From NCBI GenBank assembly GCA_905221605.1, contig CAJNDS010002293.1, positions 234,501 through 298,500 on the forward strand: 64,000 nucleotides of DNA. Direction: 5' to 3'. A program made the position numbers and the translations under genes. Shown here piece after piece: positions 52,261 through 63,758 of this stretch. The notes below the pieces were generated by a model that worked only from the letters and a program-made list of their open reading frames with translations, was not told where the DNA came from and did not search any database. The stretch is from Symbiodinium natans (Eukaryota; Sar; Dinophyceae; Suessiales; Symbiodiniaceae). Numbering within the stretch: the stretch's first letter is position 1; each line of letters starts with the position of its first letter.

Positions 52261-52429
52261 AGCGTTTCAGAAGAAAGTAGGCCAGTCAGCAAGCAACCAC
52301 CCAGCAAGCAAGCCGGGCTGCCCAGCCTACGTTACTACAGCAATTTCTTTGCAGCTGGCGGCGTCTGCCGCTGAAGAAATAAGCACAACAACGCATGTAT
52401 GGAGGTTTGCGAAAATGATTACGGGACCC

Positions 52430-55110
52430 CCCAAATAATGGGTTCCGCTTTTAACAAGGACCCAAAAAGGGTACCCCTAATTTCCGAAACCCCTGCGAGG
52501 GCCTGACGAACACAACGGTGTGGCACGAGCAGCAGCTCAGGGGGTCCAGGAACGGCTAAGCACTCAGCCGCTCCTTTTGAGCCCAACTGCTCCGTCAGGG
52601 CACTGTTTTAGGGTTCAGGGTTTTGTTTGTTCTTCTTGCGACCTTGTTGTTTGTTTAGGGTTAAGGGTTTAGGGTTTATAGTGAAAGAAAGCAACCGACG
52701 CATCGAGGTTTCATGAAGGTGGGCCCAGGCTTGGTCCGCTTCGTGGGTGTCGCTTCGTTTATCTCGTTTCCTTTGCTGCGTTGTTCGTGAGATTCGAAGC
52801 CGAGCAAACGACATGCAGCTACATAAAGGAGATCCTCGGGCCACTTTTGCCTCCCTGTAGAATGCTGCACTGACGGCACCGTCCGCTTGTCTTGCAAAGG
52901 CAAGGATGTGGAGCCTGTCCTCCACAACCCTGCCTCTGCGATTAAACCACTCAGCAGGCCCACACCTGTGAGCGATCACGCCTTGACAACCCTTCGAGGG
53001 AATTAATTCGCATTGCCCCTGTGTGTGCAAGAGGCCGCCTATCGCGTGCGCAGAGCGCTTGCGAAACCAAGACAGCAGGCGAGCATTTGGGCACTCATGA
53101 CAAAAGCGGTTTGGCACTTCGAGGAAGTTGTCTACAAAACCCTCCTTCAATTTCGCCCGGCTCGAGATGTACCCTTCTGTGACGCGTTGTCAACAAATAC
53201 CCAAGTGGCTGCGGTTGAACACCACGAAAAGAGCTCAACTGCTGTGGTCTAGTCGTGTCTAGTCTAGAAACTATCAGTCTTAGTTTTGTTTCTAATAAAT
53301 GTATATATATATATATATATATATATAATTATATATATATATATATGCATTATATACAGTTGAGCTTTAAAAAAAACTCCTGTACAAGGCAGGCTGTGCC
53401 TTCAGCACAAGGCCTGAGACTGTATCTACGCTCCAATCACGGCGCAGTGGCACCCCAAACCCGAACCCAGGAATCTTGCAGGGGAGTTGCGGTTGGACCT
53501 TGCACTGCATCCCTGTCGCTCCACTTTATGTGCCTACTTCTGCTCTTCGTCGACTACGACAAGTACGACGTCTGCTGCCCAGGATTACTGGTGCTACCAC
53601 ACCAGTACTACAAAGCTACTGCCGCCTGCTTCGGCACGACCTGCTGCACCTGCTCCCTGCCACTACCTCACTACCGCTGAGCAACCACCACCACCGCCAC
53701 CACCACCACCACCACCACAACACAACACAACACAACACAACACAAAACCTGGAAGTAGAATCCCCGTCGGCCCACCTACAGGCCCCCCTGCAAGCTCCCA
53801 GATTCCGCTGAAGGGCTTCCTTGCGGATACTGGGGGCAGACCGAAGCTTCCGGCCCGGATCTGAAAGGGCAGCCGTAGATCCAGCAGCCGTTCGCCTCAC
53901 CACATGGGTGGCAGGCCACCTCCAGGTAGGGTTATGTAGGGTTCAGGTCGTTTCTTGGGAGCAGGGGATTCAGGCAGATTTGCGCTACCTCCTTGGTCCT
54001 GGACCTCTTTGTGCTGATTCGTGCCTAGGGGATCATGCTGGAGGCTTGGACGAATGTACCTGACGCTTCCAGCCTCACCTAACGACTCTCGGCGTCGCCC
54101 CTGATTCCTTGAACAGCCATTGCCGTCACACTGTACAACCTGGAGAAACGCCGCAGCATGTGCCTTTTCAACCGGCTCTGCGTATGTGCGACTTGTCAGA
54201 GTCAGGGCCCTGTAAAGGTTCAAACGATGGAAAAGCCTGTGGCTCGGCATGGACATCTCATGACGAGCAGCCGTAGCACACAGGCCACCTCATTCGGTAA
54301 CCTGCACGCGGCTCGCACCAGGTGAGCAGTTCTCCATTTTACGGGCCGGCATCCCCCCGAAAAGCCAGGGCTCCCCGTTTGACCCGAAGCTTTTTCAGTT
54401 CTGGGCCTAGGATTTGTGAAGTTGAGCGGTTTTTTGTTCTTGCGGAAACCCTAAACCCTAGCCCTAAACCCTAAACCCTAAACCCTAAACCCTAAACCCT
54501 TATTTGGGTTGAGGTGTAGGAGGCAGGGACTTAGGGGTTTTAGCTGGAGCCCTGGGGCTTCGGTCGCCGCTTCCGCGTGCGCTCAAGTGGCGAGGGCCCT
54601 GCCGTGTGGTTGGCCTGGTTGTCGACAGGGGCGAGTTCCCACCTCATTGCGGGGGTTTAGGGTTTAGGGTTTAGGGTTTAGGGTTTAGGGTTTAGGGTTT
54701 AGGGTTTAGGGTTTAGGGTTTAGGGTTTAGGGTTTAGGGTTTAGGGTTTAGGGTTTAGGCATATTGTAAAAGAATAAAACAGGATTTGCCTTTGCGGAAC
54801 AATGAAACACTCACTCCCTGATCCCCATTAGTTCCCCATGAGCCCCTCAACAAAACCTGATATGGGGTAACCATGGGCCGCCCTGTTTTGGGCCCTTGTT
54901 ACAGTCTACCCCTTGAAGTGGAGCGTGCCAAAATGGCACGATCACTCGGCAGGCTGTGTTTGGCTTTGCGCAGGGTTCATGGGTTGATAGAGGACGGGTG
55001 AAGGGTTTAGGCGAAAAAAGGGTTTACATGTCAATAAGCGAGGGCAAGACTTTGGTTGAACAAGATGTAGCCACTGTAGCCTCGACAGCCTCCCCACAAG
55101 AAAGCCAAGC
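52430..55110. other. Host DNA with no firmly supported gene
   Basis: Minus-strand open stretches at 52,608-53,150 contain segments of protein-like composition (for example CGPAEWFNRRGRVVEDRLHI), but two overlapping frames compete and no splice structure emerges. A (TA)n tract lies at 53,300-53,347, CCA/CAACA runs at 53,685-53,745, CCCTAAA at 54,447-54,500 and a 15-unit TTTAGGG array at 54,653-54,759. Confidence 0.4.
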
Positions 55111-55114
55111 TTCG

Positions 55115-56038
55115 GTGCCATTCCAGCGAGCGATAGGGCATCCTCCACATCTCGCATCGCCGAGGATGCCGGTACATTGCCATCCGGTGTCAAAAGCATA
55201 CCTGGATCACTACCCCACAGGATGTCAGAAAGGAAGCCAGCTGCACTGGCAACGGTTGCATTCTGCAATGTAGAGATGGAATTATTGCAACCCTTCGCAA
55301 CCCTTCAAGTGAGGACTTCTGACAAACTTGCATCTGATGCCAACGTGGCACTTCCGCGATATGCTTGCCCTGCATGAGCGGCCACACCGGCAAAGTAGAG
55401 AACCATCCACTGTAAGTCCCGGTCTGCACCTAGCAGGTACCAGTGCTCTTCTAGCTTGATGCCGCTGTCGGACGCCCGGAAGAGCCAATGTCCAGCATCT
55501 TCCAGCGGTTTCACGAGGTACGTCCGTGTTTTCCAGGCATCCTTTCCGTCCCGTCCTTCGGCAAGAAACACCGCATGATAGAGGAAGCGCTGCTTTACAT
55601 GGCGCCAGATCTGATACTGAAGCCTAAATTGCGCGTATGCCTGGCTGGAGGAGGCTGCAACAATCCAGCTGTACTTTTTCTCCTTGTTCTTCCTGTGCCC
55701 GATCAGTATGTCATTTGCCACTGGGACGGTGAGCTTGGCGAAACGGTAGTTATCCATTGGCTTGACTTCAGGTAGGGAAGGGGGAAGCGTGTGAAAGTTC
55801 ATGACATTCCTTAGCCCCGGGTCTGCACTTAAATCCCGATGTGAGCACACAGCAAACAAACAGGAAGGGCTGTCTTCAGTCGGAGGATCTGTTTCTCAAG
55901 CGCGCACTCAGAAAACTTTCCAATCGCGGGGACGTCAAACTTCAGCAAGCATCGATAGGCACAGGTCTGGTCGTCGAGATGGCAGAGGGCAATGCAGAAC
56001 AGCCCTTGGAAGCCTCGGAGGGAAACCAGACTTCCCTC
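55115..56038 (-). CDS. Violaxanthin de-epoxidase-like protein (VDE family), partial, multi-exon
   Basis: Exon A (about 55,878-56,038) carries the cysteine-rich VDE N-domain pattern: CHLDDQTCAYRC, then FDVPAIGKFSECAL. Exon B (55,355-55,809) holds the lipocalin barrel: SWIVAASSS, YQIWRHVKQRFLYHAVFLAE, then EEHWYLLGADRDLQWMVLYF and AGQAYRG. Exon C (55,201 downward to about 55,115) continues MLLTPDGNVPASSAMRDVED and ALSLAGMAPKL. Intron B/C (55,202-55,354) and probably A/B (55,810-55,877) are GA-AG with matched phase. VDE enzymes sit in the thylakoid lumen and convert epoxy-xanthophylls to their photoprotective forms using ascorbate in high light; dinoflagellates have VDE-like proteins. The first exons with transit peptide, and the 3' end, were not found. 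The histidine/aspartate catalytic residues cannot be judged by eye. Confidence 0.6.
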
Positions 56039-56164
56039 CTGCACCCCCCAACTACCCTTTACTGAAGGGGGGCTTATATACGGGGTGCTGGCTGGCTGCA
56101 GCATTTAGGGCCGATGGCGAGGCCTTGCCCCCATCAGACCCCCCCCCCCCAGCATCCGAGTGCA

Positions 56165-56485
56165 ACGGGTGCGTAAGGCTGGGGTGGGTGTGCGTGCGGG
56201 CGTGTGCGTGTGTGGTCACGTCTTCGGCATCATTTGCTTTCCCACCCCCACTCTCACTCCCACGCTCTTCATCCCCACCCCACACTCATACCCACTCATA
56301 CCCACGCCCACGCCAACGCTTACTCTCACTCTCCCTCTCAGTCTCACTTCCCGTCACTCGCTCGCTCTCCCTCCCTCTCCCTCCCTCTCCCTCCCTCTCT
56401 CTCCCTCTCTCTCCCTCTCTCTCCCTCTCTCTCCCTCTCTTTCGTTCTTCTTCTTCTTCTTTTTCTTCTTCTTCTTATTCCCGAA
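56165..56485 (+). repeat. CT-rich and (TTC)n tracts, left side
   Basis: CCCACACTCA-type pyrimidine-rich DNA, then (CTCCCTCT)n at about 56,365-56,440, then (TTC)n at 56,443-56,478. Long open frames here encode only Ser/Leu/Pro repeats. Confidence 0.9.
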
Positions 56486-56534
56486 AGCATCGCGAAGGGT
56501 TCTTCCGTGCGGAGCCCTCTGACCCAACAACATA

Positions 56535-57000
56535 GACTGAAGTGCACAGAGGTGAAGTGCATAGAGTGAAGTGCACAGAGTCAAGTGCACAGAGTGAAGT
56601 GCATAGTGAAGTGCATAGAGTGAAGTGCACTGCACAGAGTCAAGTGCATAGTGAAGTGCATAGAGTGAAGTGCATAGAGTGAAGTGCACAGAGTGAAGTG
56701 CATAGAGTGAAGTGCATAGAGTGAAGTGCAAAGAGTGAAGTGCATAGAGTGAAGCACAGAGTGAAGTGCATAGAGTGAAGTGCATAGAGTCAAGTGCATA
56801 GAGTGAAGCGCATAGAGTCAAGCGCATCGAGTCAAGTGCATAGAGTGAATTGCATAGTGTGAAGTGCATAGTGTCAAGTGCATAGAGTGAATTGTGCATA
56901 GAGTGAATTGTGCATAGAGTCAAGTGCATAGAGTGAATTGTGCATAGAGTGAATTGTGCATAGAGTGAGTTGCATAGAGTGAATTGCATAGAGTTTAGTA
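56535..57000 (+). repeat. 14-bp minisatellite AAGTGCATAGAGTG
   Basis: About 32 copies of a 13-16-base unit, with variants in which GAAG becomes CAAG or GAATTG and ATAG becomes ACAG. Towards the end the unit becomes AATTGTGCATAGAGT. Non-coding. Confidence 0.95.
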
Positions 57001-57109
57001 CAAGTTAATAGAAATTACGAGATTTACGTAGAATTTAGTAGACCTTCGTACCCAGTCCTAGATTTCTCAATTAAAATTACTCTTTCTAAGGCGGCGGGCT
57101 GGGTTGACA

Positions 57110-57535
57110 TCGCCAATCGGGATTGCAACCCTCTGCGGGTTTCGGCGTGGTCGCGGTGCTAAAACCGTCGTTTTGTTTTACGTTTCTTTCTGTGCGCGGA
57201 CAACCCTCTGCGGGTTTCACCGTGGTCGCGGCGCTAAAACCGTCGTTTTTTTTTTTTTACGTTTCTTTCTGTCCGCGGACAACCCTCTGCGGGTGATCGC
57301 CGGGTCGCGGCGCTAAAACCGTCGTGTTTGGTACTTTTTTTCGCGCGCGCAGACACCCTCTGCGGGTTTCGGCGTTGGCGCGGTGCCAAAACCGTCGTGT
57401 TTTTGCGTTTTTTGACATACAAACGTAACCCCTCTGCGGGTTTCGACGTTGGCGCGGTCCCAGAACCGTCGTGTTTGTGCGTCTCTTGACACACAAACGT
57501 AACCGTCGCGGTGCCAAAACCGTCGTGTTTTTGCG
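57110..57535 (+). repeat. 75-bp tandem repeat with CCCTCTGCGGGT
   Basis: Five to six degenerate units containing CCCTCTGCGGGTTTCGGCG, GCGGTGCTAAAACCGTCGT and a T-rich segment with ACGTTTCTTTCTGTGCGCG. Confidence 0.9.
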
Positions 57536-57539
57536 TTTT

Positions 57540-57930
57540 TTTCGACTTTTGTAGTACAGACGTAGTACGCCGGGGACTTCCGTGGTTGTTTTTTTGCGAC
57601 TTTAGTAGTACAGACGTAATGCTCCGGGACTGCCGTGGCTTGACTCTTGTAGTACAGCCGTAGTACGCCGGGGACTGCCGTGGCTGGAAAGTCGACTTTG
57701 CTAGTACAAATCTAGTACGCCGGGGACGCCCGGAGCTGATGTGGCTGGAAAGAAAGTCGACTTTTGTAGTACAGACGTAGTACTGCGCGGACACGCGGAG
57801 CTTCCGTGGCTGGAAAGTCGATTTTTGTAGTACAGACGTAGTACGCCGCGGACACGCGGAGCTTCCGTGGCTGGAAAGTCGACTTTTGTAGTACAGACGT
57901 AGTACGCCGCGGACACGCGGAGAATAGCAC
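57540..57930 (+). repeat. 60-bp tandem repeat with TTGTAGTACAGACGTAGTAC
   Basis: Six to seven units with GTACGCCGCGGACACGCGGA and TTCCGTGGCTGGAAAGTCGA. The unit holds a dyad around GTAGTAC...GTAGTAC. Confidence 0.9.
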
Positions 57931-58275
57931 GGTAACGGACATCTGGGTGCTTGAAAAACACCGCAAATAGCACGGTAACGGACATCTGGGCGCTTGAAAG
58001 CACCGCAAATAGCATGGTAACGGACTTCCGCGCGCGTGAAGACACGGGGATGTTTTTGTCTTTTCTCGTCGAAACCTCGCAAATATCGTGGGACTCGAAC
58101 TCCGGGATGTCGAAACCATCGCAAATATCGTAAAACCACGCAAATCGCGTGGGACTCGAATTCCGGGATGTCGAAACCCTCGCAAATATCGTGGGACTCG
58201 AATTCCGGGGCCTCGAAAACCTCGCCAAATTCCGGGGCGTCGAAACCCTGGGAAATATCGTGGGGCTCGAATGTG
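57930..58275 (+). repeat. 40-45-bp tandem repeats, two types
   Basis: Three copies of GCACGGTAACGGACATCTGG followed by GCGCTTGAAA (57,925-58,040) and then five copies of CGCAAATATCGTGGGACTCG followed by AATTCCGGG (58,075-58,270). Confidence 0.9.
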
Positions 58276-58279
58276 AATG

Positions 58280-58665
58280 CCATGCAGTGGAAGTGCATAG
58301 AAGTGCAGTGCACAGAGTCTAGAACCATATAAGTGCATACAGTCCAAGTGCATTCAGTTCAAGTGCATATCAGCCTCTTGGACAGTTCTGGTCGAATGCA
58401 TTTGCTCAAGTGCATAGAGTTCAACAGTGTCGAGTTCAAGCCCGTTAACCTCATATGTAGAGAATTCCAATGAAGTGCATAGAGTTGACCACAAGTGCAG
58501 GGCATTCAACTCAACACAAACTTGAATGCCATGCAGTTCAAGTGCATACACGTCCAGTATACCAGTGCAGTATACAAGTGAGTATGCAACCATGTAAGTG
58601 CATACACTTGTCCAAGTGCATACAATTCGAGTGCAAGGAGTCAAGTGCATGGAGTCAACGCACGG
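58280..58665 (+). repeat. AAGTGCATA minisatellite, right side
   Basis: Degenerate copies of the AAGTGCATA unit seen at 56,535-57,000, with longer spacers and TCAAGTGCATA variants. It lies on the other side of the three tandem blocks. Confidence 0.85.
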
Positions 58666-58689
58666 CAAATCGATGCTTTCGGGCCATCC

Positions 58690-59064
58690 CTCTTCTAGTT
58701 ATTCTTCTTCTCCTTCTTCTTCTTCATCTTCTACTTCTTCTACTTCTACGGGGCATGAGGGGCCCGGGGACCCCCCGCGCGCGGGCGCGCCCAGTCCACT
58801 CCCCTCTCTCTCCCTCTCTCTCCCTCTCTCTCCCTCTCTCTCCCTCTCTCTCCCTCTCTCTCCCTCTCTCTCCCTCTCTCTCCCTCTCTCCCCCTCTCTC
58901 TCCCTCTCTCTCCCTCTCTCTCGCTCTCTCCCTCTCTCTCTCTCTCTCTCTGTCTCTGTCTGTCCCTCACTTGCTTGCTTGCTTGCAGTGCGCTTGGCTC
59001 CTCGTAAGAGGCCGCCCCAAGGGGCACGCTCCACCGAGACTCTCTCTCTCTCTCTCTCTCTCTC
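58690..59064 (+). repeat. (TTC)n and CT-rich tracts, right side
   Basis: (TTC)n at about 58,700-58,745, then after about 50 bp (CTCCCTCT)n at 58,800-58,950 and (CT)n at 59,040-59,064. Same motifs as 56,165-56,485 but in mirrored order. Confidence 0.9.
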
Positions 59065-59139
59065 TGCTTTGGAAGGCTTTCTGCTCCTTTCTTCGTCCAT
59101 CCTGACTTCTTTTGTCACAAGTTGGGCCAAGGCACATTG

Positions 59140-59904
59140 AGGATTCACCATGCAAGCGGCTGTCTGTAAGCCACAGAAGACACCGGTGCGGGCCATGGAT
59201 GCTGCATCCGGGTGTGGCATCTGCATCTCCACAGACCTCAGGGGTGTCACGTGCTGGTGCATGAGCAGGAGGATCGCCTGAATCAAGTCATCCTCTGACT
59301 GCCGATGGAGCAGTCGAAGCACGCGGCGCCGTCGCTTTCGACCCTGCCTTGCCTTGGGCTTGGTTGTGGAATACCAGTCGTTGGTAAGGAGCTCCTGAGA
59401 TGGAGCGGAGGTGTTCACGAACAGCCGGGTCGAAATGGCGTGGAGCATGTTTGTCTTCGCCTGCTCTGTGCATGGTGAGGGCAGCCTCTCCGGCAAGTCC
59501 AGGCCAAGCACGAGTGAGATGTTGGCGGGCGCTCGCCTCCCAAGACTTTGGCAGAACCGGGATAACGACATGACCTGCAGCTCTGCCTTGGAGTCCAGGT
59601 CCCAAGCCACCCGCCGGCTTATTTGCTCACCCACCACAGGCCAGGTCGCGGGCACGATGCCCTTTGCCAGGGCAGGCGTCCCCCGGTCCGGATACACCAG
59701 GATGGCCGTGGGGAGCTGCGCTTCCTCTGGGCTTGACAAGCTCAGGCCACTGAGACTTAGGGCCCAGCTGTCACAGATTCGGCCCCTGTCACAGGCCTTG
59801 GATTCTGTGGCCCCTTTTGGCTTGGGGCCCCTCCATCGATTCCACAACGAGACACTGAGCACTGCCGCCCACACCAGAAGGCCATTGCGGCGCACTTTCC
59901 GCAT
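59140..59904 (-). CDS. Unrecognised host protein, long first exon
   Basis: A minus-strand open frame of about 255 codons with natural amino-acid use before it runs into the CT-repeat (where it decays into Arg-Glu repeats). It starts MRKVRRNGLLVWAAVLSVSL, a signal-anchor or signal peptide with basic start, followed by a lumenal-looking domain with PTAILVYPDRGTPAL, ANISLVLGLDLPERLPSP (including an N-glycosylation-type NIS), a basic patch KARQGRKRRRRVL, and a cysteine-containing end (FCGLQTAACMVNPQCALAQL). The real 3' end is probably a donor site near 59,140-59,000. Same strand as the VDE-like and RRM genes. I do not recognise the family. Confidence 0.5.
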
Positions 59905-62900
59905 CCTCTACTATAGGCTTGGGCTTGGTTCACGGGAGTCTAGATGTGTGCGTCAGGAGCGCCCCCTGGGAATCTTGAGATGCACTAGTGGACTGTGTGG
60001 TGCCTGTCACGTTCTGCAATCAGGAACGCTGCGGCATCTCGCTTAGATCTGTGCTGCAACGGCGCCTGTTCTGCTGCCTGAAAGCCGTGCCTCGCCCAAC
60101 CCGACCCTGAACCCTGAACCCTGAACCCTGAACCCTGAACTCGAAGCCTTAAACCCTTTTGCAGCAGGACTCCTCGCCACTGAAACCCTAAACCCTAAAC
60201 CCTAAACCCTAGACCCTAGACCCTAGACCCTAGACCCTCGACCCTAAACCCTAACCCTAAACCCAACACCACACAAGAGCCACCTTGACTGCCCAAAATG
60301 GAGGATCGGCCAGCGGCACCTGGCTGAGGCTTCTGGACCGTCCGCGCGGAGCTGCTTGCTTTGGGTCTTCGGTGTTGGGATCACGCCCCCTAAACCCTAC
60401 TTGGAGGTTCAGGGCACCTAGAACCCCACCTGTGACTGCGCTTATAAGCCCCCAAGAGTCCTGTGCATGAATAGAAGTAGACTTATATTTTGGGTGACAA
60501 GTACCCATGAACGGCCAAGCAGAGAGCCCATGTGGGTCACCCCTAAACTAAACCCCAACCCCTAAACCCTAAACCCTGAAGGCCCTAAACCCTGAAGCCT
60601 TAAACCTGAAACCTCAAACCCTATGCGTGCCCGAAACCGAAAAGGCCTGTGGTTCGCCGCAAAATTTTGTCCTCGATTGCGCTTGCCTAAGGCAGCAGCT
60701 GGTTGCTGCGAAAGTTTCTACGGGCGCCAACTCTACGCCGCTACGCCGCTACGCCACATTTCTCTTCCTGGACCGAGGAGAAGAGCCGATGCAGGTACAT
60801 GGGTGCCCGAAACCCGAAACCCTATTCCTAAGCTCTAGACCCTAAATCCTAAGCTCTAAAGCCCTGAACGGCTTGTCGTAGCTCTATGAGCACCGGCTCG
60901 TCTCTTGAGCTGAACCATCCTGCAGCATAAGGCAGGGGGCGAGCTAACCTGCTTTTCAGCCAGCTCGCTTCCTTTTGCAGCTGTCTGCTTCCAGAGCTGC
61001 CAGCGCACGTTCACAGGACCCGCTGAGGCAGATCAGGCTGTGAAGATTCAAGTGAGCCGCTCAGCATCCGCAGGTCACAAGATCTTAGGTAAGTTGCAAC
61101 TTCGAGACTTGGCATGGCATGAAGGCATGAAGGCATGTAGCGGCAAGCAAACCGGGTAGGTCACCCGTGGTTCCGAGTACCCCTGGCACCTGAAGGCCCT
61201 AAGGGTTGTCCGTCGCTTAGCCAACACTGTACATGTCACTCTGAAGGGAGTTTAAGCTTTAGGGTTTAGGGTTCTAGGGCACCTGACGACAAGAAACATA
61301 AGAAGTCGTCTCTGCTTAGGGGCTGACCCTTAGGGCAGATCATGTAAGAGCCCCACCTCGCCCCCTTCCCCAGATGCAAGCCAGGTGCGTTGTCATCATC
61401 TGCAGTCTGATCTTCGGCCGGCACTTCACCTTCAGCACTTCACTGTTGGGCTGCCAGAGAATTGCACCTGCCTGCGTTTAATCCAAACAGCTTTCTGTTC
61501 GCCGACGCCGATGTAAGGCCAGCGCTTTCCTCACCATCCTCGTCCTGGCAGGAACCAGAACAACACAGTTAGACGAGCAACGGGAATAACCAAACGACAG
61601 CACTGGTAGCTGCTGCGCGCGTGCTCACCGGAGCTTGATCCCTGAAAAGTAGCGCATCACAAGTCTTGCCCTTCATCGGCTTGCCTTGGGCTTCTTGTGG
61701 CCAATCAAGTCCTGACCGCTGTGTTCCGAGCCCTACTTGGTCATGAGCTTCTTTTCTCGACTCTAGATTCGTGTGCGAAATTGTGGACCCCCACAAAGAG
61801 CCCACAAATGCCCGCCATTGCCCTTCCCTCAAACGAATCTGATCTGTTCTTTGCTGTAGTAGGCCTCGGGGATTCGGCCACCCCGCTCGCGAACTCTTCT
61901 CAGCCTGCAACATTGCAACGCATGACGGGCCTCGCAAGCAGCGACGCTCTGTCCCGGTAGGCTGTTTACAAACCCCACAACTCGAACCGTAAAATCCAAG
62001 AGACTCCACTCCTTGAATCGGGAGCTCTCTTCCAGCCCCTAGAACTCATTGTTTCTACTTCCTTGTACTGAGCGGACAATCCTGAACTTGGGATGTTCCC
62101 CCTTTTACTGCCACTCCCTTAATAGGGATTCTAATAGGGATGGGTACTGTAATCCCTAGCAAGGACTGTTCGTTTTCGGGGGAACAGCCCACTCCTGGAG
62201 AATGACTTACGGCTTATGGGGGCTCTTCCCGCCCCAGGGCCTGCTGGAGACTCTGGGATCCCCCTTGAAGCCACATGGGTGGCTATCACTGAGGCAACAT
62301 AAAGGCCCCAAAGATGATTCTGACGAAGGAAACCCATCATGTCCGCACCCTAAACCCTAAACCCTAAACCCTAAACCCTAAACCCTAAACCCTGAACCCT
62401 AACCCTAATCCCTAGTATAATCTACCCATGACCCTCCAAGCAAAAGCCACGAAGCTGGGCCTGCTCTTGAGCAGCAGCGGCATGATCACCTCGGGGCTGC
62501 ATGTTTGGTGACACCGCCCCCAAAAGGCCCAAGTCGCCATAAAGCACAACTGGGGTTTCTTAGAGCTTCGGGCGTAGGGAAGATACCCGGAACCTATATC
62601 TCGGGCCCTTATGACGGACGAAGGTCTGTCGATATGTTCCTGGATCCCGGGGGGTTTTTGGGCTTCCAAGCCCAAGATGCCAGATGTAGCCTGCTTCAAT
62701 ACACCATGCTGGGGGCCCTTCTCTCCCAAACCCCTAAACCCTAAACCCTAAACCCTAAACCCTAAACCCTAAACCCTAAACCCACACCCTGGTTCTCAAG
62801 TCTGGTCCACTAGGCACTAAGGGCTTTGGGGCCTTGAGGGTTTAGGGCCTGCAGACTTTAGGGCCTTGCTAGCTTAGTTGTCCGGTATCCTGGGGAACTA

Positions 62901-63500
62901 AAGGTTAACCTTTGGGATGATGAAGGGAACAGAGTACCCCCAAAGAAAGGTTCAAGGCTACCTACTCTACTACTTGGGTTAGGGAGGTCCTGATCCTAGA
63001 GCCGGGCCGCTGAATCAAAGTCCTGCGGGTACAGCTGCAGGAGCTGTCGGGTCTGGACCTGGGTGCGAACGCCATGTTCTTCGACATTGGGTTTAGGGTT
63101 TAGGGTTTCCTCCTATGGGTAGTTCTCTGCTAGGGTCCCGTTTTTGGGTCCCCTACTAGAATCACAATACAGAAAGGGCGAAAACTTGTGTGTTCGGGCT
63201 GATTGGCAGCCCGCCCAGCTGTCTTTGCCGCGGTAGCCCTTTTGGCATATGCTATATCCGGAGATCTGCTGGGGCGAACCTGCTTGTTGAGAGTTCCACA
63301 CTCTCACACATGCTATCGCACATGTACGCTCCACATGCCTCACCTTTGTGGGGTCTGAGTCGCCCACGACCCCTTCAGCTTCTAGCGCCTGAAGAGTTCG
63401 CGAGATCACCTCGCAGACCAAAGAAGGCACGGGGCTTTGCATTCCTTCGTGGTGCAAAGCCTTGCCCAGCCTCTTCTGATACATCATGCCCAATTTCCTC
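59905..63500. other. Gene-poor host DNA with telomere-type arrays
   Basis: No supported gene. CCCTAAA arrays occur at 60,183-60,265 (with a run of CCCTAGA variants), 62,346-62,413 and 62,728-62,784, with scattered single units elsewhere. Open frames such as 61,569-62,009 (-) and 62,412-62,729 (-) lack family signals. Confidence 0.5.
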
Positions 63501-63527
63501 AACCAGATCCTGAAGCACAACATGCGT

Positions 63528-63758
63528 CTACACAGGGTTGTGCGGCACCCCCAGCGGTGCAAAGCCAAAGCGTGCAGCTGGCACAAACTGGCCAGTCCAT
63601 GTCCCGAAACTCGAGACTCTGCTTGTGTCAGCACAGGGCGCGTAAAAATTTGTGAGTGGAACATCCCACACGTCCTTCACCAGCACAGGGCCTGGGGGCG
63701 CAGTGCACTGCGCCTCGCCAGACACTGCGCTTCCATCATAGACGATCAGCGCATCGTC
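63528..63758 (-). CDS. Exon of an unrecognised host gene, partial
   Basis: A minus-strand open stretch following a possible acceptor (CCAG at 63,759-63,762, followed by G) reads DDALIVYDGSAVSGEAQ, then PGPVLVKDVWDVPLTNFYAP and SFGTWTGQFVPAARFGFAPL, with varied, protein-like composition. It ends at a stop at 63,528-63,530, but the true end is probably a donor shortly before. A further minus-strand stretch near 63,940-63,999 (EDLMWLGQLLLRSWAIL) could be the preceding exon, and frames at about 63,350-63,500 the next one. Family unknown. Confidence 0.4.
   Translation of the reverse strand, partial: DDALIVYDGSAVSGEAQCTAPPGPVLVKDVWDVPLTNFYAPCADTSRVSSFGTWTGQFVPAARFGFAPLGVPHNPV

Noticed and set aside
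52608-53150. 180-codon open frame as a gene
   Set aside because: A second overlapping minus-strand frame looks equally protein-like, no splice model fits, and the end of the frame lies in telomere-like DNA. Left undetermined.
55801-56535. 244-codon open frame on the plus strand
   Set aside because: It lies antisense to the VDE-like exons and continues into a CT tract that encodes only Ser/Leu/Pro repeats.
57234-58328. 364-codon open frame on the minus strand
   Set aside because: It runs through three unrelated tandem repeat families and translates to repeats of the units; other frames are open over the same stretch. Explained by repeats, not a gene.
58699-59139. Extension of the 59.1-59.9 kb frame towards lower coordinates
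   Set aside because: It decays into Arg-Glu-Gly repeats from the CT tract. I consider it intron or 3' flank, not protein.
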